Positions 8,470 to 17,084 of a DNA stretch of 22,238 nucleotides are shown here, piece after piece; position 1 is the first letter of the stretch, and each line of letters starts with the position of its first letter. The notes under the pieces were generated by a model. That model was not told where the DNA came from and ran no database searches. It was given only the letters and a program-made list of their open reading frames with translations. The stretch covers positions 1 to 22,238 of the forward strand of contig QWOR01000184.1 of the NCBI GenBank assembly GCA_003669575.1. The letters are read 5' to 3'. The DNA comes from Planctomycetota bacterium (GTDB lineage Bacteria > Planctomycetota > Planctomycetia > Planctomycetales > Planctomycetaceae). The position numbers and the translations under genes were made by a program.

Positions 8470-8496
8470 GAAAGCTCTCAGGTGTCAGCTTTCAGC
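8470..8496. repeat. Degenerate heptamer repeat with a 7-bp inverted repeat
   Basis: Read on the plus strand, three 7-base units TCTCAGG, TGTCAGC and TTTCAGC run head to tail (8476-8496), preceded by AGC. The same stretch contains a perfect inverted repeat GAAAGCT (8470-8476) / AGCTTTC (8487-8493) with a 10-base loop. It sits in the divergent gap between the VWA and dehydrogenase genes. Three imperfect units may be chance. Confidence 0.35.
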
Positions 8497-8575
8497 GATC
8501 TGCTCTGACGAGGTGTTAAAAAGGCGAGAGTTCTGGAGGAATACGACTAATTGAATGTCGAAAGACTTCGCTCGG

Positions 8576-8604
8576 TTGGCAGTTTCTGCCGGGATCGGGA
8601 CAAT
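8576..8604 (+). promoter_or_regulatory. Putative sigma-70-like promoter of the PVC dehydrogenase gene
   Basis: TTGGCA (8576-8581) has five of six -35 consensus bases and GACAAT (8599-8604) four of six -10 bases, with the ideal 17-base spacer. It lies 41 bases upstream of the ATG at 8646, leaving a leader of about 35 bases that includes the GAAGG ribosome-binding site at 8633-8637. It was found by eye only. Confidence 0.4.
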
Positions 8605-8645
8605 CGTTTGATTCCCCGTAGCAACATGGAACGAAGGTTTCGCTG

Positions 8646-11591
8646 ATGAAGAACTGGCAATCTCGCATGTTGGTACCTGACTCGCTCGGGAGGGCGAAGC
8701 TCCTGCTGAGCCGCAACTGGTCGCCCTCACTGGGTTTCGTCTTCATTCTGTCTTTCATGGCCTCGATTCGCGCCGCTGAACCGGTGTCTCCGCTGACGCC
8801 AGCCCAGGCAATACAAGCGATGCGGTTGGATCCCGCGCTTTCGATTGAATTGGTGGCCAGCGAGCCGATGGTTCAGGACCCGGTCGCGGTCTGTTGGGAC
8901 GCCCACGGAGCGATGTACGTCGCGGAAATGGGAGACTACCCCGCTCAGCCAACGGGGGGGCGGATCAAGCGACTCGTCGACACCGACGGTGATGGACGGA
9001 TGGACAAGGTCACGACATTCCTGGCTGAGATCGCCTACCCCACCAGCGTGTTGCCCTATCGCGATGGCATCCTGGTCACAGCTGCTCCGGACATCATCTG
9101 GATCAAAGACACGGATGGGGATGGCATCGCCGATCAGCGCCAGGTGCTGCTCACCGGCTTTCGTGAAGGAAATCAACAGCTGCGAGTGAACGGACTGGTT
9201 CGTGGGCTGGATGGCTGGATCTACGGAGCCAATGGTCGCAGTGACGGCGACATTGGGTTCACGGGTGAGGATGGCAAGCAGGCCGGGACACCAGTCTCGA
9301 TTCGCAGCACCGACTTCCGCTTTCAGCCGGATGACCGCATTGTCGAGACCGCGGGCGGGTTCACTCAGTACGGCCAGAGTTTCGATGACTTCGGTCAACG
9401 GTTTATCTCCTGGAACACCGTCCACATCCGGCATGTGGTCATGGAGCAGAGATACCTCGCACGCAATCCCAACGCTCCAGTCACAGCCACCGCTCAAGAG
9501 TTATCCGACGCCGGATCGACGCCGCGCGTCTTCCCGATCAGTGAAACGACCAAACGCTTCAACGCCGAGACTCCGGGGTTCTTCAACGCCAGCTGTGGGC
9601 TGACAATCTTTCGGGGGGACGGACTGGGTGACCAGTATCGAGGCCAGGCGTTCGCATGTGAGCCATTGTCGAATCTCGTTCACCGTGATGTGCTGCACTC
9701 CGAGGGAGCGTCCTTCATCGCCAGCCGGGCCGCCGAGGAACAGGAGCGAGAGTTTCTGGCGTCGACCGACACCTGGTTCCGCCCTGTGAATCTGGCGACC
9801 GGTCCTGATGGAGACTTGTATGTCGTCGACTTCTATCGTCGCTGGGTCGAGCATCCACAGTGGGTCGCCAACGAAGAGGCCCGCAAAACGGTCGACTGGT
9901 CGGAAGGCAAAGAGTTCGGACGGATCTACCGCATCGTGCCGAAAGCTCGAAGTGGGAACAAGACGGCTCATCCGAGCAACCTCGCAGCTCTGGATTCAAA
10001 AGATCTCGTTCCGTTGCTCACTCATCCGAACGCCTGGCAACGGGAGACCGCCCAGCGTCTGCTGGTCGAACGTCATGCGACCGGTCTCGACGCTGAACTG
10101 ATCAAGCTGGCGAATTCTGCTCCGATCCCACAGGGACGTATTCATGCATTGGCTACGCTGAGGGAATTGAAAGGGTTGACCTCGCAGTGTCTGCTGGCAG
10201 GACTGCGAGATTCTGCTCCCGAGGTTCGCCGCTTTGCGGTTCAGTTGGCTGAACCGCAACTCGATCGCCAGTCCCCCGAGAACCAGACCATCGTCGATGC
10301 GGTCGAAGCTCTGGCTGATGATGAGCATGCTCAAGTGCGGTTTCAGGTCGCCTGTTCGCTGTCGTATCTCGATGCGCCCGAAAAGGCTGCCGTTCCACTT
10401 GCCAAGCTGTTCGCCCAGGATGGAAATGATCCGTGGATGCTGCAGGCCCTCTTCGTCTCGACACGAGGTCAGGCCCCCGCACTCGTTCGCGAACTGGCAG
10501 TCAACCAGTCGCTGGCGGTGGCCAAGCTCTCGATCGACCAGTTTCAATGGCTGGTGCAGGTCATCGCATCGGAGGCCTCGGGAAACGCTACGGAGTGGGA
10601 TGAACTGCGTAAGACGTTTGAGTCGGCGGGCCAGACATCGTGGTTGCGGCTGCTGGCCTTGGGGCTGGCAACAGCTCAATCGGCAGAACCGTGGTTCGGT
10701 GAGGCAGTCGCTTCGGCCAATTCCATTGCAATCGACCTGGCCGCAGCCATGAACGACCGGCTCGTCGCCATCGGATTACTGAAGTACCTCGCTCCCGCGG
10801 AAGCGATCCCCAGCCTCGAACAGTTGCTCACTGCGGAACAGGCTCCTGAGATTCAGCAATGGGCTGCAGAGTCGGTCAGCGAGATTCCAGGCAACGAAGC
10901 TGCTCAAGTTCAGATTCATGCTGTCGCCCAGACCAGTCCGACAGTGCGACGCGCGCTGCTCGATTCTCTGATCGGTCGTCGGGATCGAGCCCAACAGCTG
11001 GCCCAGGCGATCCTCTCCGGCGAGTTCGCCGCCAACGAGCTCGATGGATCTCAACGGGAATTGCTGTTGTCGCGGCTCGACGACTCGTCGCGAGAGAGTC
11101 TCTCCAAGAAGTTCGTCCCGACGGGATCGGCCACTCGCAATGAAGTCATCGCCAAGTACGCCCCCGCTCTGGCAGAGAACCCGGATGTTGCACGGGGACG
11201 CCAGCTCTTCCAGCAGCACTGCCGGACCTGCCACTTCCGACAAGGGGACGGGCACCGCGTCGGCCCGGACCTCACGGGAGTCGCCGGTCGCAGCCCGACC
11301 GATATCCTCGCCGATGTCCTCGATCCAAATCGTTCGGTATCCGTCGACGGTCGCAGCTTCACTCTGGTCACCAAAAGTGGCGTCGTTCACTCGGGCCTGA
11401 TCGCGGGGGAAAGTGCCACCAGCGTGACACTGAAGAAGCCTGGTGGTCTGCTGGAATCGGTCCTGCGAACAGAGATCGAAGAGCTGCGGTTCACCGGGAA
11501 ATCGCTGATGCCGGAGGGCTTTGAGCAATTACTTTCACCCGGCGACCTTGCGAATCTGATTGCATTTCTCAAGGATGCTAACATTCGCTGA
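8646..11591 (+). CDS. PVC-type membrane-bound dehydrogenase with HEAT repeats and CxxCH haem domain
   Basis: The 981-residue product begins with an export signal: basic residues, then a hydrophobic core at about 29-43 ending in IRAAEP. Next comes a glucose/sorbosone-dehydrogenase-like beta-propeller (about 50-440) with the family signatures EMGDYPAQ, DTDGDG repeats and GDLYVVDFYRRWVEHPQW. HEAT-like helical repeats fill about 450-830. A C-terminal cytochrome-c-like domain carries one haem motif C859-R-T-C-H863, followed by VGPDLTGVAGR and a Met in SLMPEGFEQL that could be the sixth ligand. This is the Pirellula/Verrucomicrobium-type architecture found in many copies in planctomycetes. It probably oxidises a sugar-like substrate outside the cytoplasm and passes electrons to the haem; the substrate is unknown. 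GAAGG at 8633-8637 supports the start. Confidence 0.95.
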   Translation: MKNWQSRMLVPDSLGRAKLLLSRNWSPSLGFVFILSFMASIRAAEPVSPLTPAQAIQAMRLDPALSIELVASEPMVQDPVAVCWDAHGAMYVAEMGDYPAQPTGGRIKRLVDTDGDGRMDKVTTFLAEIAYPTSVLPYRDGILVTAAPDIIWIKDTDGDGIADQRQVLLTGFREGNQQLRVNGLVRGLDGWIYGANGRSDGDIGFTGEDGKQAGTPVSIRSTDFRFQPDDRIVETAGGFTQYGQSFDDFGQRFISWNTVHIRHVVMEQRYLARNPNAPVTATAQELSDAGSTPRVFPISETTKRFNAETPGFFNASCGLTIFRGDGLGDQYRGQAFACEPLSNLVHRDVLHSEGASFIASRAAEEQEREFLASTDTWFRPVNLATGPDGDLYVVDFYRRWVEHPQWVANEEARKTVDWSEGKEFGRIYRIVPKARSGNKTAHPSNLAALDSKDLVPLLTHPNAWQRETAQRLLVERHATGLDAELIKLANSAPIPQGRIHALATLRELKGLTSQCLLAGLRDSAPEVRRFAVQLAEPQLDRQSPENQTIVDAVEALADDEHAQVRFQVACSLSYLDAPEKAAVPLAKLFAQDGNDPWMLQALFVSTRGQAPALVRELAVNQSLAVAKLSIDQFQWLVQVIASEASGNATEWDELRKTFESAGQTSWLRLLALGLATAQSAEPWFGEAVASANSIAIDLAAAMNDRLVAIGLLKYLAPAEAIPSLEQLLTAEQAPEIQQWAAESVSEIPGNEAAQVQIHAVAQTSPTVRRALLDSLIGRRDRAQQLAQAILSGEFAANELDGSQRELLLSRLDDSSRESLSKKFVPTGSATRNEVIAKYAPALAENPDVARGRQLFQQHCRTCHFRQGDGHRVGPDLTGVAGRSPTDILADVLDPNRSVSVDGRSFTLVTKSGVVHSGLIAGESATSVTLKKPGGLLESVLRTEIEELRFTGKSLMPEGFEQLLSPGDLANLIAFLKDANIR

Positions 11592-11714
11592 CATTGAGGG
11601 TGCGTTTCGTCGTCACGGACAGGCGACCACTGAGGTTTCTGGAACCCCTAGTGACTGTTGTCTGCGAGTTCCTGGGCGGTCGACTTCCGCCACAAAATCT
11701 TCTGGAGTGAACCG

Positions 11715-13061
11715 ATGACTGGCTCGCAGCGGTTACGCCGCTTGATGGCATTTTGTGTATTCGTGTTCGGACTTTGTGGAGCAATGACCTCGGTAAGTGC
11801 TGCGTGGAAGGTCGGAGCAGCAACCTCCGAAATGGTGGCTGAAGACACGATGGTTATCGGGGGAGGCATTGGTCCCGGCTTTGTGAAGGGACAGGAAGGC
11901 AAGCTGCAGGCCACGGCCATCGTAATTCAGGGCGAGATCAAGCTGTGCATCGTGGCCGTCGACATCCTGATGATCAATCGCGACTACCTCGACCAGGCCG
12001 CTCAGCAGATCGAACAGGCGACGGGAATCCCGACCAACAATGTCTTTATCAACTCCAGCCATACCCACCACGCTCCGTCGACAGTGACTGTCCATGGATA
12101 CGATCGCGATGAGGAGTTCTGCCGTCGCACGGTGACGGCAATTGTCGAAGCAGCCAAGCAGGCCAATGCCGCGGCCGACAAGTCGGGGCCCTGCGAGGGT
12201 CTGTTCCGTTTGGGGCAGGAAGCGAGCGTGGGACAGAATAGCCGTCAGTTGCTGAAGGATGGCAAGATCTACTGGATCGGTCCACGTGACGAGATGGTGC
12301 GTCCGACCGGCCCCTTTGATGTCGATCTGCCGGTGCTGGCTTTTCAGCGGGAAGACAAGACCTACGCCGGTCTGATCTTCAACCATTCGACGCACTGCAT
12401 TGGCACCCGTTCCGGCAAGCGGTCGCCCAGCTTCTATGGTCTCGCGGCACAGGAGTTGTCTGCGGACCTGGGAACGAATGTCGAGTTCCTGTCGGGAGCC
12501 GCGGGCTCAACGCACAACCTGACTCTCGATTGCGATGAGATGGTACTGCGAATGAAAGGCGCTGTCCGCGAGGCTCTGACCAAAGTCAAGCCGATCGAGT
12601 CGAACAAGCTCGCCTCGATCAAGCGAGAGATCAACTTCCAGATGCGAAAGTTCGACGAAGAGAAGGAAGACAAGGCAGTGGTCGAGTACTGTCAGAAGTA
12701 CGCCCCGGGCGGAGCTGATTTTATCATCGACGTGTTCCGCAAGAGTCGGGCCAAGCTCAAGGACCAGCAGGGGCAAACCCGCACCACCTGGATACACGCC
12801 ATCCAGATCGGTGATGTCTACTTCGTCGGCGTCCCGGCCGAGTTCTTCACCACTCACGGGATCGAGATCAAGAGGCGTTCTCCCTTCCGCAATACCTTTG
12901 TGTGCGGGCTGACTGATGACTACGTGGGCTACCTGCCCGACCGACCGGGCTTTGAAGCGGGGGGATACCAGACCTGGTCCGGTCTGCACAGCTTCTCCGA
13001 GGTGGGGACAGGTGAAATGGTCGTAGAAGAGTGTTTGAAATTGCTGAATGATCTGCAATAA
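11715..13061 (+). CDS. Exported neutral/alkaline ceramidase-like protein
   Basis: From the ATG at 11715 the product is 448 residues. It starts with a clear Sec signal peptide (RLRR, hydrophobic core, then a likely cut after SVSA near residue 33). The rest resembles the N-terminal catalytic domain of neutral ceramidases: AATSEMVAEDTMVIGGGIGPGF at the front is family-like, and two His motifs, SSHTHHAPS (H116, H118, H119) and NHSTHC (H224, H227), fit the zinc site. The true substrate in planctomycetes is not established and may not be ceramide. It lacks the C-terminal domain of full-size ceramidases. I chose 11715 over the upstream in-frame TTG (11658) because GGAG (11704-11707) lies 7 bases away and the signal peptide begins there. 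It follows the dehydrogenase gene by 123 bases. Confidence 0.87.
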   Translation: MTGSQRLRRLMAFCVFVFGLCGAMTSVSAAWKVGAATSEMVAEDTMVIGGGIGPGFVKGQEGKLQATAIVIQGEIKLCIVAVDILMINRDYLDQAAQQIEQATGIPTNNVFINSSHTHHAPSTVTVHGYDRDEEFCRRTVTAIVEAAKQANAAADKSGPCEGLFRLGQEASVGQNSRQLLKDGKIYWIGPRDEMVRPTGPFDVDLPVLAFQREDKTYAGLIFNHSTHCIGTRSGKRSPSFYGLAAQELSADLGTNVEFLSGAAGSTHNLTLDCDEMVLRMKGAVREALTKVKPIESNKLASIKREINFQMRKFDEEKEDKAVVEYCQKYAPGGADFIIDVFRKSRAKLKDQQGQTRTTWIHAIQIGDVYFVGVPAEFFTTHGIEIKRRSPFRNTFVCGLTDDYVGYLPDRPGFEAGGYQTWSGLHSFSEVGTGEMVVEECLKLLNDLQ

Positions 13062-13107
13062 GGCATCCTGTGGGGAGAATTGGTCTCTCGTGTAGGAGTC
13101 ATCCCCC

Positions 13108-13647
13108 ATGTTCAGCTCAGTGATTCGACGATTCGCGCCCCGGCGGCGGACGGCGTTAGTGTGGGCCGTGCTGTTCTCGGCAGCGATAACAGTTGCCCCC
13201 GGCGTGATTCGCGGACAGGCAACGTCCGACTCCGCTGGCACCAAGACTGCAGTCGACCCCAAGCTGCAACTGATTGGCAGCTTGGCCTCTTCACATGTCT
13301 ACACCACGTTCGGGTATATCGGTGTCGTCGCCGACAATACGCAAAAGGAACTCTACACCCCGCAACGGGTGGATGACCTGATGCGGGAAGTGGTCGTCAT
13401 CTCGGAATCGCTGATCAAACAAATGGAGGAGCTGCAGAAGTCCAATCTCACTGCGTCCGATGCTGACGCCGTGAAAGAGATCATGGAGATCTACAAACTG
13501 CTCAACCAGGAATCCGACGCACTGCGAGCCTATGCCAAGGACAAGAGCGAAGCAAACGGGAATGCTTTCAATAAGCTGCGGGGGGAAACGTGGCCCCGGG
13601 TCGCCAAGCTGGTGGGGATCCCGGTAGAGACACCCGCCTCTGAATAG
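13108..13647 (+). CDS. Small exported protein of unknown function
   Basis: The 179-residue product has an Arg-rich N-terminus (RRFAPRRRTA), a hydrophobic segment (about residues 16-32) and a plausible signal peptidase site near GQA. The mature part is mostly predicted helix, with a stretch rich in Glu, Lys and Leu (about 85-150) that could form a helical bundle or short coiled coil. There are no cysteines in the mature part and no motif I recognise. AGGAG at 13093-13097 supports the ATG start. It lies 46 bases after the ceramidase-like gene and 104 before the SEDS gene, all on the plus strand, so it may be co-transcribed with either. It is probably periplasmic; its function is unknown. Confidence 0.8.
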   Translation: MFSSVIRRFAPRRRTALVWAVLFSAAITVAPGVIRGQATSDSAGTKTAVDPKLQLIGSLASSHVYTTFGYIGVVADNTQKELYTPQRVDDLMREVVVISESLIKQMEELQKSNLTASDADAVKEIMEIYKLLNQESDALRAYAKDKSEANGNAFNKLRGETWPRVAKLVGIPVETPASE

Positions 13648-13751
13648 TTGTTTTTAGACGCTCTTCGACAGAACTCGTGCTGACCTGATTCGAGGTTTCT
13701 GCGACACTCCGCACGTTCTCCGACTCGCCTATCACATTGCAAGGAGGCTGT

Positions 13752-14888
13752 GTGTCGAGCGTTCATCGAATCCGTGTGTGGCCGTGGATCGTGCCGCTGT
13801 GTACTGGCCTGCTCATGCTGGCCGGACTGGCGGGGATTTCACGGGGTGATGAACTGTCGACAGGGGCGCCATTCCTGCCGCGTCAGCTGATGTGGGTCGG
13901 GATTTCGCTGCCCGCATTGCTGCTGCCTTTGTGCGTCCATTACCGCCGGTTGAAGTCCATCAGCTTCTCTCTGTATGCAGTGACGCTCGTGCTGTTATGT
14001 GTCGTCTTCTTCTGCCCGCCTCGTAACGGAGCCCGAGGGTGGATCCCGCTGGGAATCGCCGATTTCCAACCCTCCGAAGTGATGAAGCTGGCGTTGATCG
14101 TGACGTTGGCGCGGTATCTGATGTATCGCCAGTCGCATCGTACGTTGTGGGGGATGATCCCCCCGTTTGTGCTGACTCTGGTTCCCGTGGTGATGATTCT
14201 GGTCGAGCCCGACCTGGGGACGGCGATTCTGTTCTTCCCGGTTCTGTTTGCGATGCTGTTCGCAGCGGGAACGCGGTGGCCAGCCCTGCTCTTTGTCGCC
14301 CTGCTGGGGGTGGCGAGTCTTCCTATGGTGTGGAAGTTCATGACCCCCGAACAACGATCGCGAGTCACCGTTCTGTTCCAACAGGAGGATGGCCGGTCCA
14401 GGAGCGGCGACGACTACCAGCTGCATCAGGCTAAACAGATGCTCGCATTCGGAGGGGCGTGGGGCAGCGATCGTTCCGGGATGGCGGTGTCCGATCCTTC
14501 GGCGTATCACCTGCCCGCTTCGCGCAACGACTTTGTGTTCTGCCTGGTCGGAGAACGGTGGGGGCTGGTCGGGTGTCTGGCCGTACTGGCGACCTATCTG
14601 ATCCTGCTGGCGTGTGGGCTGGCGATCGCTGGTGGGACAGAGGAACCTTTTGGTCGTCTGGTCGCGACCGGAGTGACCGCCTTGCTCGGGACTCAGCTGG
14701 TCGTCAATACCGGTGTCACCGTCGGGTTGATGCCGATTACCGGAATTACTCTCCCGCTCATGAGCTCCGGGGGATCGAGCTTGCTCACGATCTGCTTCTC
14801 GATTGGACTGCTGATCAACATCGGAATACGACCTGACTACGAACTGTCTGGAGACCCCTTCCGCTTCACGGAGCCAGTCGCATCGTGA
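13752..14888 (+). CDS. SEDS-family protein (FtsW/RodA/SpoVE)
   Basis: From the GTG at 13752 the product is 378 residues with about nine or ten membrane segments. It belongs to the SEDS peptidoglycan glycosyltransferases, which polymerise lipid II with a class B penicillin-binding protein. The family motif ASRNDFVFCLVGERWGLVG contains D260, equivalent to the essential Asp of RodA, and the C-terminal GLMPITGITLPLMSSGGSS matches the conserved last loop. The wording GLMPITG leans towards RodA, but I cannot separate RodA from FtsW. AAGGAGG (13741-13747) lies only 4 bases before this GTG; a TTG at 13737 precedes that site and is an unlikely start. It overlaps waaA by 4 bases, so both act in envelope synthesis and are probably co-transcribed. 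No partner penicillin-binding protein gene is in the window. Confidence 0.92.
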   Translation: MSSVHRIRVWPWIVPLCTGLLMLAGLAGISRGDELSTGAPFLPRQLMWVGISLPALLLPLCVHYRRLKSISFSLYAVTLVLLCVVFFCPPRNGARGWIPLGIADFQPSEVMKLALIVTLARYLMYRQSHRTLWGMIPPFVLTLVPVVMILVEPDLGTAILFFPVLFAMLFAAGTRWPALLFVALLGVASLPMVWKFMTPEQRSRVTVLFQQEDGRSRSGDDYQLHQAKQMLAFGGAWGSDRSGMAVSDPSAYHLPASRNDFVFCLVGERWGLVGCLAVLATYLILLACGLAIAGGTEEPFGRLVATGVTALLGTQLVVNTGVTVGLMPITGITLPLMSSGGSSLLTICFSIGLLINIGIRPDYELSGDPFRFTEPVAS

Positions 14889-16249
14889 CCAGCTGGGCCC
14901 TGAATCTTCTGTATTGCGGGCTGATTGCGATGTTCAGTCCGTTGTTACTCTTTCGGTCACTCTGGCAGGGGAAGTATCGCCAGGGCTGGGGACAGAAGTT
15001 TCTCGGGCGAGTGGACGTGCGGACATCCACTGGTCCGGCGATCTGGCTGCATGCGGTGAGCGTTGGCGAGGTATTGATCCTCCGCACGCTGATTCCGCCT
15101 CTGCGCGACCGGGTCCCCGGATGCGAGATCTGGATCTCGACAACAACGCACACCGGTTACGCAGTTGCGAAAGAGAAGTACCCCGACTGCAAGCTGATTT
15201 ACTTTCCGCTCGATTTCACGTGGGCGGTGAAGAATGCCCTGGATCGAGTGAAGCCATCGATCGTGGTCCTGGTCGAGCTGGAACTCTGGCCGAATTTCAT
15301 CCGAGAGGTTGACTCCCGATCGATCCCACTGGTTCTGATCAATGGACGGATGAGTCCGCGCAGCTTTCGCGGGTACAGGCGGATCCGCTGGTTCATGTCC
15401 GGGTTGTGGAAGCATTTCACGCGAATGGCGGTACAGACCGAAGAGATCCAGAACAGGCTGCTGTCTCTCGGCGCGCCACAGGACCGCATCGTGGTCACCG
15501 GATCGACCAAGTACGATGGGATCGAGACGAACCGGCAGAACCCACGGACGCAAGCGATTCGCCAACAGTTCGGCATCGGCGACGAAGAGACCGTATTCAT
15601 CTCGGGAAGCACGCAGGCCCCGGAGGAAGGTTACGCCATCGACACGTACCTTTCGCTACGGGATCGATTTCCCCGGCTGCGTCTGGTTTTGGTCCCCCGG
15701 CATCAAGAGCGGTTCGAGGAAGTGGCTGGGCTGGTCACCTCACGCGGGTTGCCGCTGCTACGTCGTAGTGCCATCAAGGCGAAGTTGTCACCCAGTGGTG
15801 AATCCACGGTACCGGTCGACTCGCTTGTTATCCGTGCTTCATCGGCATCGAACATCGCCGAGAAGCCGATTTTGATGCTCGATACGCTGGGCGAACTGGG
15901 TGCCGCCTGGGGCATGGCCGATATCGCATTCGTCGGCGGAAGCCTCTCGAAACGCGGCGGCCAGAACATGATCGAACCCGCCGCGTATGCCGCAGCTGTC
16001 TTATTTGGCCCGAATACGATGAACTTCCGGCAGGTGGTCGAACTGCTGCTGAGCGAGGATGCCGCCCAGGTGGTTCACTCCGCAGAGGAACTGCGACAGG
16101 TCGTTGGTGAGTTTCTGGAACGCCCCGATCGGGCCCGCCAGCTGGGCGAGACAGCCCGGAGTGTCGTTCTCAAGCAACAGGGGGCGACTTCTCGCACGAC
16201 CGAGCTCATCGTCGAAGCACTCCGGCGTCGCAGTGGGCACATCGAATAA
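14885..16249 (+). CDS. waaA: 3-deoxy-D-manno-octulosonic acid (Kdo) transferase
   Basis: The 454-residue product matches WaaA/KdtA along its whole length. An N-terminal hydrophobic anchor (about residues 6-22) is followed by HAVSVGE (56-62, with E62 at the conserved acidic position), STTTHTGY, VELELWPNF, INGRMS, GSTKYD, a C-terminal nucleotide-sugar lobe with GSTQAPEE, and FVGGSLSKRGGQNMIEPAAY. The enzyme moves Kdo from CMP-Kdo to the lipid A precursor at the inner face of the cytoplasmic membrane. The GTG start overlaps the upstream SEDS stop (GTGA), indicating translational coupling. Its presence implies that this organism makes lipid A-Kdo and so a Gram-negative-type outer membrane. Number of Kdo residues added cannot be told from sequence. 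Confidence 0.95.
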   Translation: MTSWALNLLYCGLIAMFSPLLLFRSLWQGKYRQGWGQKFLGRVDVRTSTGPAIWLHAVSVGEVLILRTLIPPLRDRVPGCEIWISTTTHTGYAVAKEKYPDCKLIYFPLDFTWAVKNALDRVKPSIVVLVELELWPNFIREVDSRSIPLVLINGRMSPRSFRGYRRIRWFMSGLWKHFTRMAVQTEEIQNRLLSLGAPQDRIVVTGSTKYDGIETNRQNPRTQAIRQQFGIGDEETVFISGSTQAPEEGYAIDTYLSLRDRFPRLRLVLVPRHQERFEEVAGLVTSRGLPLLRRSAIKAKLSPSGESTVPVDSLVIRASSASNIAEKPILMLDTLGELGAAWGMADIAFVGGSLSKRGGQNMIEPAAYAAAVLFGPNTMNFRQVVELLLSEDAAQVVHSAEELRQVVGEFLERPDRARQLGETARSVVLKQQGATSRTTELIVEALRRRSGHIE

Positions 16250-16364
16250 GCCTGTTACTGGATTACGAACTGCCCAACATGCGTCAGGAACTCCATAGAA
16301 GGTCGGCGTTTCGCGCGGTACAGTGACAGGCGTCAGACGCTCACACCTTTCGAGGAGACCTCCG

Positions 16365-16949
16365 ATGGTACGCACTGCATCGACGATGTTACCCCTGGGC
16401 AGCCCCGCACCCGATTTTTCGCTCCCCAATGTGGACGGCAAGACGGTGTCTCTGGCCGATTTCCAGGGGAAGGCCGGACTGCTGGTCGTCTTCATGTGCA
16501 ACCACTGCCCGTTCGTCATTCACGTGCGGTCCCAGCTGGCTCAGTTCGCGAAGGAATACTCGGACAAGGGACTCGGCATCGTCGGCATCAGCAGCAACGA
16601 TGTCGTTGAATATCCCCAGGACGGTCCCGAGGCGATGAAGGTTGAACATGCCTCGGCGGGATATGTCTTCCCTTATCTGTACGATGCGACCCAGTCGGTG
16701 GCCAAGGCTTACCGGGCAGCTTGTACTCCCGACTTTTTCCTGTTTGACCGTGACTTACGGCTGGTCTACCGTGGGCAGTTCGACGACAGCCGGCCCAAGA
16801 CCGATATCCCCGTCACCGGAAGTGATCTCCGCTCTGCCGCTGATGCACTGCTGGCGGGGATGCCCGTCGTGGCCGATCAGAAGCCCAGCATCGGCTGTAA
16901 CATCAAGTGGAAGGCGGGGTCCGAGCCTGATTACTTCCCAGGAACCTAA
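16365..16949 (+). CDS. Thioredoxin/AhpC-like redoxin family protein
   Basis: The 194-residue product has a thioredoxin fold of the AhpC/TSA-redoxin type. It opens with LGSPAPDFSLPNVDGKTVSL, then the active-site motif C45-N-H-C48 followed by PF; ACTPDFFLFD supplies the cis-proline. The CNHCPF form is typical of a family common in planctomycetes and is not the CGPC of thioredoxin. It probably acts as a disulfide oxidoreductase or peroxidase; the substrate is unknown. There is no clear signal peptide, so it is likely cytoplasmic. I chose the ATG at 16365 because GAGGAG (16352-16357) lies 7 bases before it; the frame also extends to a GTG at 16323 without such a site. It stands 115 bases after waaA, probably as its own unit. 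Confidence 0.9.
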   Translation: MVRTASTMLPLGSPAPDFSLPNVDGKTVSLADFQGKAGLLVVFMCNHCPFVIHVRSQLAQFAKEYSDKGLGIVGISSNDVVEYPQDGPEAMKVEHASAGYVFPYLYDATQSVAKAYRAACTPDFFLFDRDLRLVYRGQFDDSRPKTDIPVTGSDLRSAADALLAGMPVVADQKPSIGCNIKWKAGSEPDYFPGT

Positions 16950-17084
16950 GCGTAGATTCACGCAAAGGCGGGTGATCCCGGCTCGATGGTCCTTCGCCGT
17001 CTGAACCTTTAAACTACGTCCTTCTCACGTGGCCCTGGCGCTCGGTCCGCGTTTCGTTACCCCTTCCCTCCAGACACGATTCTC

